Shown: in pieces, positions 46,282-54,648 of the stretch
How positions within the stretch are numbered: position 1 is the first letter of the stretch
Layout: each line of letters begins with the position of its first letter
From: AP-15 sp963736715
GTDB lineage: Bacteria > Pseudomonadota > Alphaproteobacteria > ATCC43930 > CGMCC-115725
DNA: 64,000 nucleotides
Direction of reading: 5' to 3'
Assembly: GCA_963736715.1 (NCBI GenBank)
Contig: CAVTQA010000051.1
Coordinates: forward strand, 1-64,000
The notes under the pieces: model-generated
What the model saw: only the letters and a program-made list of their open reading frames with translations
Database searches by the model: none
Told to the model about the DNA's origin: nothing
Program-made: the position numbers and the translations under genes

Positions 46282-46870
46282 TTCGGGGGTCTGCCTCAGC
46301 AATGTCAGATACTTAGATACTCAAAAGTGCTCCAATCGGCGAAGTTAGGCTAAGGACCACAATCCCTACGGGTGAGGTTATTCTCGAAATCCCGGAAGGC
46401 GACCGCGAGGACCTCGAGGCGGCTTACACTTCCGGCCAAAGCCTACCCGGGTTGGGCGGACGCGCTCCCCAGCGAGCGCGCGACGGTAATGCGCCGCGCG
46501 GCCGAGGTGATGGAAGCGCGCCGCGAGGAAATCATCTCGTGGCTGGTTCGTGAATCCGGAAGCACGCGTCTCAAAGCGACGCTCGAATACGAGTCGACGC
46601 ATGCGATCATGCTGTGGGCGGCGACGGTGCATGACCAGGTAGAGGGTCGCATGCTGGCGACCGACGTTTCCGGCAGAGAGGGAGCGCATGCCGCAAGCCG
46701 GTCGGGGTCGTGGGCGTGAATCCGGAGCAATCCTACATCTGACGACTGCCCATAACGTTCCGCTCGCGGTGGAACTGCCGGTTGAAGCTCTGGGCGATCT
46801 CGTGGAGCAACTCCAGGATGTGGTGAAGCGGGCACATCGGAAGACGAGCAGCCGGAGGCGCCTCCACTAG

Positions 46871-47170
46871 TGCACCGAATCAGACGGATAGTTCGCCGTC
46901 CATCGGCGCGATACCGCTCTCCGGCCTATCCTCACGGGAATGGGCTGAACCATCTGACTGAATCTGAGCACAAGTGCTCTCTCTCGATCGGCGGCCTGTC
47001 TTATTAGGATGCTTGTACCGGGCGGTGAGACGCGCTTCGTCCACCAGTCTGCGGATCTGGGGCTACGGGGTTCGACTCTCCTCAGGCGCGTCAATTTTTT
47101 GAGTGGCTTATCCCTGATTTTCAGTACACCGAAGCCGCCTTCGAGATTCCTGCGGACTCCATGGCAGTCG
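46871..47170. other. non-coding stretch, nothing recognised
   Basis: Antisense frames here are low quality. It lies between the aldehyde dehydrogenase remnant and an integrase tail. Confidence 0.35.
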
Positions 47171-47174
47171 ACGT

Positions 47175-47345
47175 CCGCGTTCATAATCTTCTGCACAGCT
47201 TGGCCTCGATAGCCGTATCGGGCGGGGAGAGCCTCGATCTCGTCAGCAAGGTGCTCGGACATCATCAATTGCGAATCACAGAGCGTTACTCCTATTAAAG
47301 GACGATCCGCATCGCGCCATCGCCGACCGAACAACCGAAAGGGAT
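47175..47345 (+). pseudogene. tyrosine recombinase C-terminal remnant
   Basis: HNLLHSLASIAVSGGESLDL, VSKVLGHHQLRITERYSY and, after a TAA, RIAPSPTEQ match the end of phage integrases (HxLRHSFAS..GHxxxxxTxRYxH). The box II Arg is Leu and the remainder is absent. Confidence 0.6.
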
Positions 47346-47486
47346 CGGGGCTCTCATTTAGGGCAAAAAGTCATCACAGTGATTCCGCTGCCAAGCGATG
47401 CGGGCGATCATCCTCTAATACCGTGATCCGCAATTATCGCTGTGGTGTACTTTATGGCATCCATTGGCCGCTGGACGTAGGTAGAC

Positions 47487-48209
47487 TCATTCGTGCTTCA
47501 CAGTCCACCACAAGCGCTCGACGAAGATCTTGTCGTGGCAGCGCCCGCGTCCGTCCATGCTGATCGCGATCCCATGATCCGTCAGCATCTTGGTGAACTC
47601 ATCGCTGGTGAATTGCGCGCCTTGATCAGTATTGAAGATGCCGGGCTTGCCGAACCGGGCGAGAGCCTCGCTCAGTGCCTCGACGCAGAACCCCGCCGTG
47701 AGCGTGTTTGACAGCCGCCAGGACAGCACCCGCCGGGTCGCCCAGTCGATGATCGCGACCAGGTACAAAAATCCCTGCCGCATCGGTATGTAGGTTATGT
47801 CAGCAGCCCACACTTGGTTCGCCCCGTCGATTGTCTTGCCGCGCAGGAGGTATGGGTAGACCTTGTGCCCGGGATGCCGCTTGCTGGTATTCCGCTTCGG
47901 TCTGACCGCCCACAGCCCGAGCTTTCTCATCAACCGCCGGACGCGCCGGCGGCCCATCGAAATCCCCTCTCGCAACAGCGCCACCTGGAGCCGGCGGCTG
48001 TAGACTGGATAGTCTGTGAAAATCCGGTCGAGCCGCTTCAGAAGCTCGAGTTCCTCCGCAGATTCCGGCCGAGGCCGGTAATAAAAGCTGCTGCGCGCAA
48101 TCCCCAGCAGCGTGCATTGCCGGCTTACGGACAGCCCCGTTTCCGGTGCGATCATGGCCCGCCTCTCAGCAATCGGGAGATGGCGGGCTGCCCGGCAAGA
48201 AAATCGCAC
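47487..48209 (-). CDS. IS3 family transposase OrfB, 3' truncated
   Basis: rve-type DDE transposase subunit, 240 residues: LGIARSSFYYRPRP, RLDRIFTDYPVYSRRLQVAL, RRVRRLMRKLGLWAVRPKRN, VWAADITYIPMRQGF (first Asp), FNTDQGAQFTSDEF (second Asp), IFVERLWWTVKHE (Glu). TGA follows KHE where another Glu codon is expected (EVYLR-type), and the C-terminal ~50 residues are then lost. It is expected to be expressed by -1 frameshifting from OrfA. Confidence 0.82.
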   Translation of the reverse strand: MRFSCRAARHLPIAERRAMIAPETGLSVSRQCTLLGIARSSFYYRPRPESAEELELLKRLDRIFTDYPVYSRRLQVALLREGISMGRRRVRRLMRKLGLWAVRPKRNTSKRHPGHKVYPYLLRGKTIDGANQVWAADITYIPMRQGFLYLVAIIDWATRRVLSWRLSNTLTAGFCVEALSEALARFGKPGIFNTDQGAQFTSDEFTKMLTDHGIAISMDGRGRCHDKIFVERLWWTVKHE

Positions 48210-48463
48210 TCGACCTGCAGCTGCCCGATCTTGCGGTGCAAATCGTCGATCACCTTCTGCGCATCCTCGGCCGCCGGCGCCTTGTTGCCGCGCGCAAACA
48301 GCTCGCCCGCTCGCTTCACCAGCTCCTGCTTCCAGTTGCTGATCATCGTCGGATGAACCCCAAACTCCACCGACAGCTCCGTCAGGGTCTTCTCCCCCGA
48401 AAGCGCCGCCATCGCCACGCGCGCCTTAAATTCCGCGCTGTGCTGTTTCCTCTTGATGCCCAC
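48152..48463 (-). CDS. IS3 family transposase OrfA
   Basis: 103-residue helix-turn-helix protein: KRKQHSAEFKARVAMAALSG, LTELSVEFGVHPTMISNWKQ, leucine-rich tail DAQKVIDDLHRKIGQLQVEC. Overlaps OrfB by 58 bp in a different frame, the usual IS3 arrangement for programmed frameshifting. Confidence 0.85.
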   Translation of the reverse strand: MGIKRKQHSAEFKARVAMAALSGEKTLTELSVEFGVHPTMISNWKQELVKRAGELFARGNKAPAAEDAQKVIDDLHRKIGQLQVECDFLAGQPAISRLLRGGP

Positions 48464-48497
48464 GTCTCACGCCCCTTTGGACCGGTCAGCCTTTAGC

Positions 48498-49804
48498 TTA
48501 TCCCACTGTCCAAAAATCCGGAGCCGCCGCACTTCTTTGAAATCGGCCGCGAATTTCCCTTCTTTTTTGTTCTTTTGGCAGCCGCTTGCGGCGCCGCGTG
48601 TGTAATTCCTGTGTAATGGTGTTCTGCGGAGTTCCCGAATTCCGCTGGCCGTCTTCCAGTGACGCCGGCAAGCCGCGGCCGATCGCTTTGATGCCCTGAT
48701 CGATGTATTGCCCGCGCGCGTGCACGTAGCGCAGCACCATCGCCACGGTCTTGTGACCGCTGATGCCTGAATCGTCGGGATATCGACCCCGGCCTGAACC
48801 AGCTTGGTGATCGCGGTGTGCCGCATGACGTGCGGCGTAATCAGTACGGGATCGAGCCCGCCGCGCCGCGCCGCGTCGTCGAACGCGCGGTCCATGCGGA
48901 CGCGCTGGCCGGTGCCGTTGTCGGCGTGCGGCGACGGAGTGATCCAGCCCTCGCGGTCCTCGCGCATTTTTCGCTCGCGCGCGAGGATATCGGCGAGCTG
49001 TGGCGTGATCGGCTGCTCGCGCCAGGCGCCGCCCTTGACTTGCACGAACAGCCGCCGGTTCGGCAGGTCGAGCTTGTCCCAGCGGGCGCTAAGGATCTCG
49101 GTATGCCGCATCGCCGTGTTGAGCCCGAAGGCAACGAACAGCCAGCAATCGGGATCGGCGCCGGCGGTCGCCGCCCGCATCAGCCTGTCGCACGCCTCGT
49201 CGGGTAGTACGATGATCCGGCCGTCGCCCTCCGGGAGCTTGTGTTTGCCGAGCCGCACCGGCACCCGGTCGAGCCATTTCCAATCGACGGCGCTGTAAAA
49301 CAGGTAAGACAGCGTGGCGAGCTCGCGATTGATCGTGGCGTTCGCCGCGCCCGCGCCCAGGCGCTGCTTTTTGTATTTGCCGACGGCAAATTCGGTGATC
49401 GCGTCGAGCCGCTGCGCACCAAAATACGGCACCAGGTAGATGTCCAATTGCCGGCGCTTGATCGGGATGTTGTTGCCGCCGCTCTCTTCGAGGCGCTGCA
49501 GGTAGCGCCTGGCCGCGGCGGCAACGGTCAGCGCCAGCTTGCGGGCTTTCGGCAATGACAGCCGGCCGGCGCGGGCCTCGGTCTGTTTCTGTGCGATGAA
49601 TTCCTCGCATTGGGTGCGGGTGACGCGCTCGCTCGCCTTGCCGATAACCCGGTAGATGCGCTCGCCGTCGACCATGATGGCGACTGAATAGCGCAGATCG
49701 CCGTCGGCCAGGCGCACCACTGTGATGCCGGGCTCGGTGATCTTTTCGCCGGGCTTCAACTCGCGGAGGCGGCGCCGGTCAAGCGTTGAAAATCGGACAG
49801 ACAC
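48498..49804 (-). pseudogene. phage-type tyrosine integrase, frameshifted
   Basis: Site-specific recombinase. SAM-like core-binding part: RRYLQRLEESGGNNIPIKRR, RLGAGAANATINRELATLSY. Catalytic domain: GLNTAMRHTEILSARWDKLD (Arg I), HVMRHTAITKLVQAGVDIPT (His-x-x-Arg). A frameshift near 48765 follows; the correct end (SGHKTVAMVLRYVHARGQYI, with the nucleophilic Tyr) lies in a second frame to 48498. GTG start at 49804. The small genes upstream on the same strand (RHH protein, HTH remnant) look like its phage or integrative-element partners. Confidence 0.82.
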
Positions 49805-49833
49805 AACTGCAGCCCTCCCTTCCCTGGTGTCGA

Positions 49834-50169
49834 TTATTCACATGTCTGCCATTCGCGGCGGGCCCTGGCAGCCTCGGCGTCGGTGACGAGCCCATGGGCC
49901 TCGGCTGTATTGATGAGCTCGATCGCCGCGATCCTGATTTGGCCGACTGCGGTCTGAAGAAGCTGCTGGGGGTCGCGGCCGAGAGGATCGGGCACAAACG
50001 ACTGGTTGAGACGGAACTCGATTTCTCCAGCCAACGATCGGCCTGAGTGCCGAGCGGCCTCCACCAGCCGGTCCTTCAGTGCTTTGGTGGTGCGGATCGT
50101 GAGCGGGTGGCGCTTGATTTCGTCAGCGTTGTGTCGGGGCCGACCCGGTGGCCGCAGCGAAGTTGCCAT
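49834..50169 (-). CDS. ribbon-helix-helix (Arc-like) DNA-binding protein
   Basis: 111 residues. LTIRTTKALKDRLVEAARHS, GRSLAGEIEFRLNQSFVPD match Arc/MetJ-type fold for repressors in phages and integrative elements. AAAGGAC precedes the ATG. C-terminal helix (IAAIELINTAEAHGLVTDAE) probably multimerises it. It likely regulates the neighbouring integrase genes. Confidence 0.72.
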   Translation of the reverse strand: MATSLRPPGRPRHNADEIKRHPLTIRTTKALKDRLVEAARHSGRSLAGEIEFRLNQSFVPDPLGRDPQQLLQTAVGQIRIAAIELINTAEAHGLVTDAEAARARREWQTCE

Positions 50170-50464
50170 GTCCTTTGCTCAAACCATCTCAGGTGTTCTC
50201 GATGTATCTGCATCGCATGGTATGCAGAAACCGTTGACCCCGCAAGAGCAATCGGGCGCCGTCATCATCGCCGGGTAGATGACGCGTCACGGCCTGACGC
50301 ATTGTCCCCGCGCTGCTGGCCTGATAATTCAAACGGCGGTCCGCCAGCGATAGCCACGCCGGCGCTGATCGATGCGCCGCGGTGCCGGGTTCTCGGCATG
50401 GCTGATCCCCCTGTCGAAAATCGCCATCAGGAACCAGACCGCGCCGCAAAGCGGTCTGGTCATC
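50170..50464. other. intergenic, nothing recognised
   Basis: No frame with convincing coding character; probably the control region for the RHH gene. Confidence 0.35.
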
Positions 50465-50840
50465 TCATTCGAGCAATTCGGTCATCGTGCTGACGGCGGG
50501 GCCGGGTGCGGGGCTGCCACGTGACGCAGGATTTGCGGCTCCATGCAGGGCCGGTTCAGCTTCGCTGGCATCGGCCGGATGCTCGCCGCCGCCCGCTTTG
50601 CAGGCGTCCAGGTCGTCCAGGTAATACCAGGTCGTCCAGGTAATAGAAGACCCGACCGCTGACCTTGTCCTTGTGCGGTGGCGGGCCTCTACCCTGCAGC
50701 GCGCCCACTGCGCCAGCGTCTTGGGGCTGCGGCCCAGATAGAGCGCAGCGTTTCTCCGGTCGAGCCGGCCGTCCGGTAATCCCACAGCGGCATCCACGAG
50801 TGCCTGTCCGGACGGCGTTGGCCGTGTTGCAGCTCCCACC
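50465..50840 (-). pseudogene. excisionase-like HTH protein broken by a 19-bp duplication
   Basis: Minus frames read DGRLDRRNAALYLGRSPKTL, then LQGRGPPPHKDKVSGRVFYY and LDDLDACKAGGGEHPADASE, the pattern of a small helix-turn-helix (MerR/excisionase-like) protein. A frameshift sits near 50700, and a 19-bp tandem duplication at about 50609-50646 separates YYLDDL from DACKAG. Confidence 0.6.
50609..50646. repeat. 19-bp tandem duplication
   Basis: CCAGGTCGTCCAGGTAATA occurs twice in succession inside the HTH remnant. Confidence 0.88.
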
Positions 50841-50984
50841 AAAACTCCAAGATTGTCGCTGCGAGCCCATCGCGTTGGCTGGCGAACCTGACGCCGTGCC
50901 ACCAAGCGACGGTGCGGGAGAGGCGCTCCCGATGAAGCGAGGCGCGCTCGCCGTTATAGCGATGTTGACCCGCGCCTGGGTGAT

Positions 50985-51153
50985 CGAAACGATTTCCGCC
51001 TCGTAGGGCAGAGATGCGTTGCGACCGGTTCACCGGCCCTCCGTTGAGCCCGAACACGAAGTCGCAAAGCTCGGCGACGGAGGGAGCGCGATCGCGAGTG
51101 GCAGCGAACAGTTCGCTCACCCGCTTCTCGACATGGCCAGGACCGCGGCTCAT
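50985..51153 (-). pseudogene. small phage-like hypothetical protein, truncated
   Basis: Starts at 51153: SRGPGHVEKRVSELFAATRD, APSVAELCDFVFGLNGGPV, RSQRISA; then the frame degrades. Resembles short winged-helix-like proteins near integrases, but the family is not identified. Confidence 0.4.
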
Positions 51154-51368
51154 TGAATGATAACAGTTAACCGGGGCGCAACCCGGCGTTAAGCAGGAAG
51201 GGGGTAGGGGACCCCCCCTGCCTAATTTCCGAAAAAATTCTGCGCCTGAGTCGCAGCGCGGTTGCGGCCGCCCCGAACGCACGAAGGAATTTCACCGCCC
51301 CGGGTCCCAATTTTCGCGGCTTTGCACGCGTTGGCCCGATGCGGATGGCAGGGTTCTGATTATGTTTT

Positions 51369-51605
51369 TCAAACCGGCTCCCCGGTTCTCGTGATTTCAG
51401 GAGAACTTGCGCCGGGGCGCGGCAGCCTGATCAGCCGAACCCGTCCGAGATGGATCTCGCCATTCTCGCCGACCGTCACGTGCTCGTAGCCGGGCTCGCT
51501 CAGGTTTTCCCAGATCTCGCGATAGTCGCGGTCGCTGATCGGCATCAAGGTCGGCCCGACCTGCTCATAGACGCCCGAGCACGGCATGGCCGCGCCCGGA
51601 GGCAT
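51369..51605 (-). CDS. hypothetical protein, 78 residues or shorter
   Basis: Reads SGVYEQVGPTLMPISDRDYR, EIWENLSEPGYEHVTVGENG, HLGRVRLIRLPRPGA. Composition looks coding and GAAGG lies upstream of the ATG at 51605. No family recognised. Confidence 0.3.
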   Translation of the reverse strand: MPPGAAMPCSGVYEQVGPTLMPISDRDYREIWENLSEPGYEHVTVGENGEIHLGRVRLIRLPRPGASSPEITRTGEPV

Positions 51606-51618
51606 TTAAACCTTCAGC

Positions 51619-51804
51619 CTGCTGCGTCTGGCGGCGATCGACAGCGCGGCGGCGCTCGAGGCGCTGCATCCGCCGGGCTTTGACTTTCACGCGTTGCGCG
51701 GGCGGCCGAGACGCTACTCGATCCACGTGAACGGCCCGTGGTGCATCACCTTCGAATGGCGCGATGGACGGGCCCTGCGCGTCCACGTCGAGCAATACCA
51801 TTGA
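51619..51804 (+). pseudogene. HigB-type toxin, N-terminally truncated
   Basis: RLAAIDSAAALEALHPPG, FDFHALRGRPRRYSIHVNGP, WCITFEWRDGRALRVHVEQY then stop. This is the C-terminal two-thirds of a RelE/HigB mRNA interferase. No start codon or first helix precedes it. It directly precedes the intact antitoxin gene. Confidence 0.75.
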
Positions 51805-51812
51805 GGAGGATC

Positions 51813-52118
51813 ATGCCTGCCGCGACGCAACCATCAGCAAAGCACCAGGAATATCCGGTTCGGCGGCCGCTTAAGCGGCCCGCCGTGCATCCCGGCGTGT
51901 TGATGCGCGAGATCCTCGAGGACCACCTCAAACTGGCGATTGTGGAGGCGGCGCGCCGCATGGGGGTGTCACGTCCCGTTCTTTACGCGGTGTTGAACGG
52001 GACCGCGGCGGTGACCGCCGAGATGGCGTTGCGGTTCGCTCGCCTGACCGGCGGCGCACCCGAGCTCTATCTCAACATGCAGACCGGTACGACCTCGAGG
52101 CGGCCCGACAACGTCTAG
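51813..52118 (+). CDS. higA: HigA-type antitoxin
   Basis: 101 residues with an XRE helix-turn-helix: PAVHPGVLMREILEDHLKLA, VEAARRMGVSRPVLYAVLNG, MALRFARLTGGAPELYLNMQ. GAGGAGG lies directly before the ATG. Order toxin-antitoxin is typical of higBA. With the toxin truncated it is an orphan antitoxin and DNA-binding repressor. Confidence 0.87.
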   Translation: MPAATQPSAKHQEYPVRRPLKRPAVHPGVLMREILEDHLKLAIVEAARRMGVSRPVLYAVLNGTAAVTAEMALRFARLTGGAPELYLNMQTGTTSRRPDNV

Positions 52119-52147
52119 AGACCGAAACGGCGTTACCGGCGAGTGCG

Positions 52148-52426
52148 GTGCACAGTGGTCGTCATTTTGGGCGCAGTGGGGTCGATCTCGACCCGGTCAT
52201 TCATCGCGACGAGCCTCCCGACACCAAGCGATGGGGAGACCGCCGCAAGGCCGCGGTCGTCACCGCCGTGCGCAGGGGCGCTATCAAGCTCAAGGAGGTG
52301 TTGCGCCGCTACCAGCTCACCGAGGAGGAATACCGTTCCTGGGAGCGGAACTTTGTGCCGTCCGTAACGGCATCCGACCATCCGCCCCGAGCGGAGGCCA
52401 AAGGTCGACGGTCGCGCCGCCGGTGA
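52148..52426 (+). CDS. DUF1153/SciP-like HTH protein
   Basis: 92 residues: DTKRWGDRRKAAVVTAVRRG, KEVLRRYQLTEEEYRSWERN. This is the DUF1153 helix-turn-helix seen in SciP, the alphaproteobacterial CtrA antagonist; here the N-terminus is longer and the C-terminus differs (SVTASDHPPRAEAKGRRSRR), so it is an accessory paralogue. GTG start. Supports the alphaproteobacterial assignment. Confidence 0.65.
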   Translation: MHSGRHFGRSGVDLDPVIHRDEPPDTKRWGDRRKAAVVTAVRRGAIKLKEVLRRYQLTEEEYRSWERNFVPSVTASDHPPRAEAKGRRSRRR

Positions 52427-52610
52427 TAAGCGAAGCTGGGCGCCTACCCGCAACCGGCCGCGCGGTCTCGGCGACGACGGCTGACCTCAAGGCAGGTCAC
52501 AAAAACCTTTCCCGGTTTCGCCGTCGCGCTGCGCGGCAGCGGGCGGCGCGGTTTTGCGGCATCCGGGCAAGATGCTCGCCGAGGCGGCGGTTGAAACGCT
52601 CGACCATGCC

Positions 52611-52633
52611 CCCCGCCTTCGCGGGGGCAGGCT
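52611..52633 (-). repeat. 23-nt AGCCTG hairpin insert in IS481 (site A)
   Basis: Minus strand: AGCCTG, CCCCCGC, loop GAAG, GCGGGG. Lies exactly between the Asn and Gly codons of the N-GMVERFN motif. Confidence 0.85.
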
Positions 52634-52912
52634 GTTGGTTTGCGGCCGGAAGGGCTGGGTGAGGCGGTGGGTGATGGCGCGCGCCGCGCAGGTGGGGTCG
52701 AAGAGGTGGTCGCCCGAGGGTCTGTCCTGGGGTTTTGCCTTCTTGTCGACGGCGAAGCGGTCGGTGAACTCGGAGCCGTTGTCGGTCAGGATGGTGTGGA
52801 CCGGGAGCGGAAAGCGGTCGAGAAAGCGCTCCAGGAAGGCCGCCGCGGTGGCGGCCCGGCGATCGGGGAGAATTTCGAGGTAGACAAAGCGGGTGGCGCG
52901 GTCGATCGCGAC

Positions 52913-52935
52913 CCCAGCCTTCGCTGGGGCAGGCT
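52913..52935 (-). repeat. 23-nt AGCCTG hairpin insert in IS481 (site B)
   Basis: Minus strand: AGCCTG, CCCCAGC, loop GAAG, GCTGGG. Removing it joins RRRSYAY to VAIDRATRF. Compared with site A a C-G pair is replaced by A-T, preserving the stem. Confidence 0.85.
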
Positions 52936-53402
52936 ATAGGCGTAACTGCGCCGGCGGCTCAGCGGCGGCAGGTATTTGACGTCGATATGGATGAACCCGG
53001 CCGGGGTCTCGGTCCGGAAGGCGGCGGCCGGCGCCGGTTGCGGGGTCGCACGGGCGGACAGGCCGTGGCGCTTGAGGCAGCGGTGCACGGCGCTGCGCGA
53101 CAGCTGCGGGTTGAGGCAGCGCCGCATCGCTTCGACGATGTCGTCGAGCGGCAGTTCGAGGCTGCGGCGCCGCTCGAGGATCAGCGCTTCTTCCCATTGG
53201 CTGATCGCGGTGGCCAGCCGATGCGGGCGGGTCGACCGGTCGGCGACATCGGGACGGGCTTTCCAGCGCGCCACGGTGCGCGGATGGATGCCGAGCTCGC
53301 GCGCCAGCGCGGCAGCGGAGGCGGTGCTGTTCTGGATATAGGCGCGGGTGCGCGGGGTGGTGGTGGCATTGGCGTGCAGCCGCAGTTGCATCAGCGGGCG
53401 CT

Positions 53403-53436
53403 CCCCCCTGTTCAAGCCAGGGGCAGGCTCTGGGTC
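53403..53436 (-). repeat. hairpin repeat upstream of IS481 transposase
   Basis: Minus strand: CCCAGAGCCTG head then CCCCTG, loop GCTTGAA, CAGGGG. Same hairpin as the 30029-30052 insert; about 12 bp before the transposase ATG, so it could block its expression. Confidence 0.75.
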
Positions 53437-53809
53437 GGCGCCCACCGCGGCGGGAGGGCGTCACCCGGACCCACGCCCCGATGGGTTTTCAAGGGATGCG
53501 GAAATCTACGATGATGCCCAATGCCCAACCGCGGCCATGAACCGCGACGTCGGCGAGCATCGCCCGTCGGCGTCGGCCGCATCACCGTGAGTTTCCGACC
53601 GGCTATTCCTTGGCGGGTTGCTCCCCAGCAGAGCCCGCTTCCGCTTCGCCGGCCGTACCAGTGTACGTCCACCCTCCCGTGCGGCACAATCAACACTGCT
53701 GTCCTCATTTTTTCTCACCATCGGCCGACATCAGCTGCTCGCGCAACCAGCAGACAGCTTGCCACAGCCGCGCCCCATCGCGCCAATCTTCCGGGACAGA
53801 ACACGCAGG
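53437..53809. other. non-coding stretch between transposase remnants
   Basis: Only short frames without motif. Probably terminal sequence of the IS481 and IS1182 copies. Confidence 0.35.
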
Positions 53810-54407
53810 CCGGGGTGGCCACCAGCAACGGCTTCATCGTTGGCATCGATCCGACCGATCGGCGCAAGGACAGCGGATTGGCGCCGGGACTGGTCGAGAC
53901 CATTGCCGAGCGCTGTGGCCGGGCGCCGCAACGGCTGCTCGCCGATACCACGGCGATGACCCAAGGCGATGACCCAGGGCGATGACCCACGGCGATGACC
54001 CAGGGCGATGACCCAGAGCCATGACCCGGGAGGACATCGTCAAACTGGCGGAACGCCATCCCGATTTGACGGTCTACAGCCCGCCGCCGCCGGAGCGCAC
54101 GGAGGTCACCGCCGAGACGTTGCGCAAGCGCCGCTGGAGACGCCGCCGCGAGCCGTCGGCGGTGCAGGCGTGGCGGGCCCGAATGGCGCGCGAGGAAGGC
54201 CAGGAAATCTACCGCCGGCGCAAGCTGACCGAACGAGCGCACGGCATCATCAAGAACCGCGGCATGTCCCGGTTCCTGGTGCATGGCCGAGAGAACGTCC
54301 ACGCCGTCTGCCTTCTGCGGGCGCTGGCCCTCAACCTGGGCTGGGCCAACACGCTGCGCCGCCGCAGTGCCGCGGCGGCGGCAATGGCGATGCCGGCGAG
54401 CGCATGA
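53810..54407 (+). pseudogene. IS1182-like transposase, C-terminal remnant
   Basis: NGFIVGIDPTDRRKDSGLAP, ERCGRAPQRLLADTTAMT, then 13-bp repeats, then REDIVKLAERHPDLTVYSPP and WRARMAREEGQEIYRRRKLT, ERAHGIIKNRGMSRFLVHGR, RALALNLGWANTLRR. The order matches the second half of IS1182-type DDE transposases. The tandem repeat inserted after TAMT breaks the frame; the first half is missing. Confidence 0.72.
53955..54027. repeat. 13-bp tandem repeat, about five to six copies
   Basis: GATGACCCAGGGC and close variants repeat head to tail inside the IS1182 remnant. One copy (GATGACC before CGGGAGG) is native; about five extra copies add 65 nt and shift the frame. Confidence 0.87.
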
Positions 54408-54549
54408 CCGCGACCGGACATAAAAGCAGCGCTATTCCCAATGACATTCGATGCCATCCTCAGCACACTCTCTGGAAAAATGCTGCCCAGCCTCCCACAT
54501 CTCACGGTTGAGTAGGCCGCCAGGAGACACGTCACGCAGAAAAGCGGGA

Positions 54550-54640
54550 TTGGGTTACACCCTCGAAAGCGGGAGTCCAGCGCCGAGCCTACGCATCTGC
54601 CCGGGATACCCGCTTTCGCGGGTATGACGGGAAAAAGGAC
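54550..54640. repeat. CGAAAGCGGG-type palindromic repeat
   Basis: CTCGAAAGCGGGAGTCCAG and an inverted ATACCCGCTTTCGCGGGTAT form a bipartite palindrome just upstream of the MetE-like gene. Same family as 35988-36119. Confidence 0.75.
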
Positions 54641-54648
54641 ATCTGGCT

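Larger units (their letters stand above)
44259..46730 (+). pseudogene. aldehyde dehydrogenase split by IS1634
   Basis: The N-terminal piece at 44259-44340 reads SESPSPYTGSDRLPIGGSWR. The reading continues after the IS at about 46355: TGEVILEIPEGDREDLEAAY, then after a frameshift AYPGWADALPSERATVMRRA, REEIISWLVRESGSTRLKAT, VEGRMLATDVSG, and a last shifted KPVGVVGV near 46705. The catalytic domain is absent. Beyond it, 46733-46870 encodes an unrelated unrecognised stretch (LHLTTAHNVPLAVELPVEAL). Confidence 0.75.
52540..53391 (-). pseudogene. IS481 family transposase with two hairpin inserts
   Basis: Starts at 53391: QLRLHANATTTPRTRAYIQN, LARELGIHPRTVARWKARPD, PQLSRSAVHRCLKRHGLSAR, AGFIHIDVKYLPPL (first Asp). 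At 52913-52935 a 23-nt hairpin splits AYA from VAIDRATRFVYLEIL. Then ILTDNGSEFTDRFAVDKKAK (second Asp). At 52611-52633 a second 23-nt hairpin splits PQTN from GMVERFNRRLGEHLARMP (Glu). The last part is truncated near 52540. Two independent insertions of one repeat family in a single gene. Confidence 0.85.

Noticed and set aside
47487..48463. IS3 OrfA/OrfB frame change as a lesion
   Set aside because: An OrfA-OrfB overlap with programmed frameshifting is normal for IS3; only the early TGA and missing C-terminus in OrfB are lesions.
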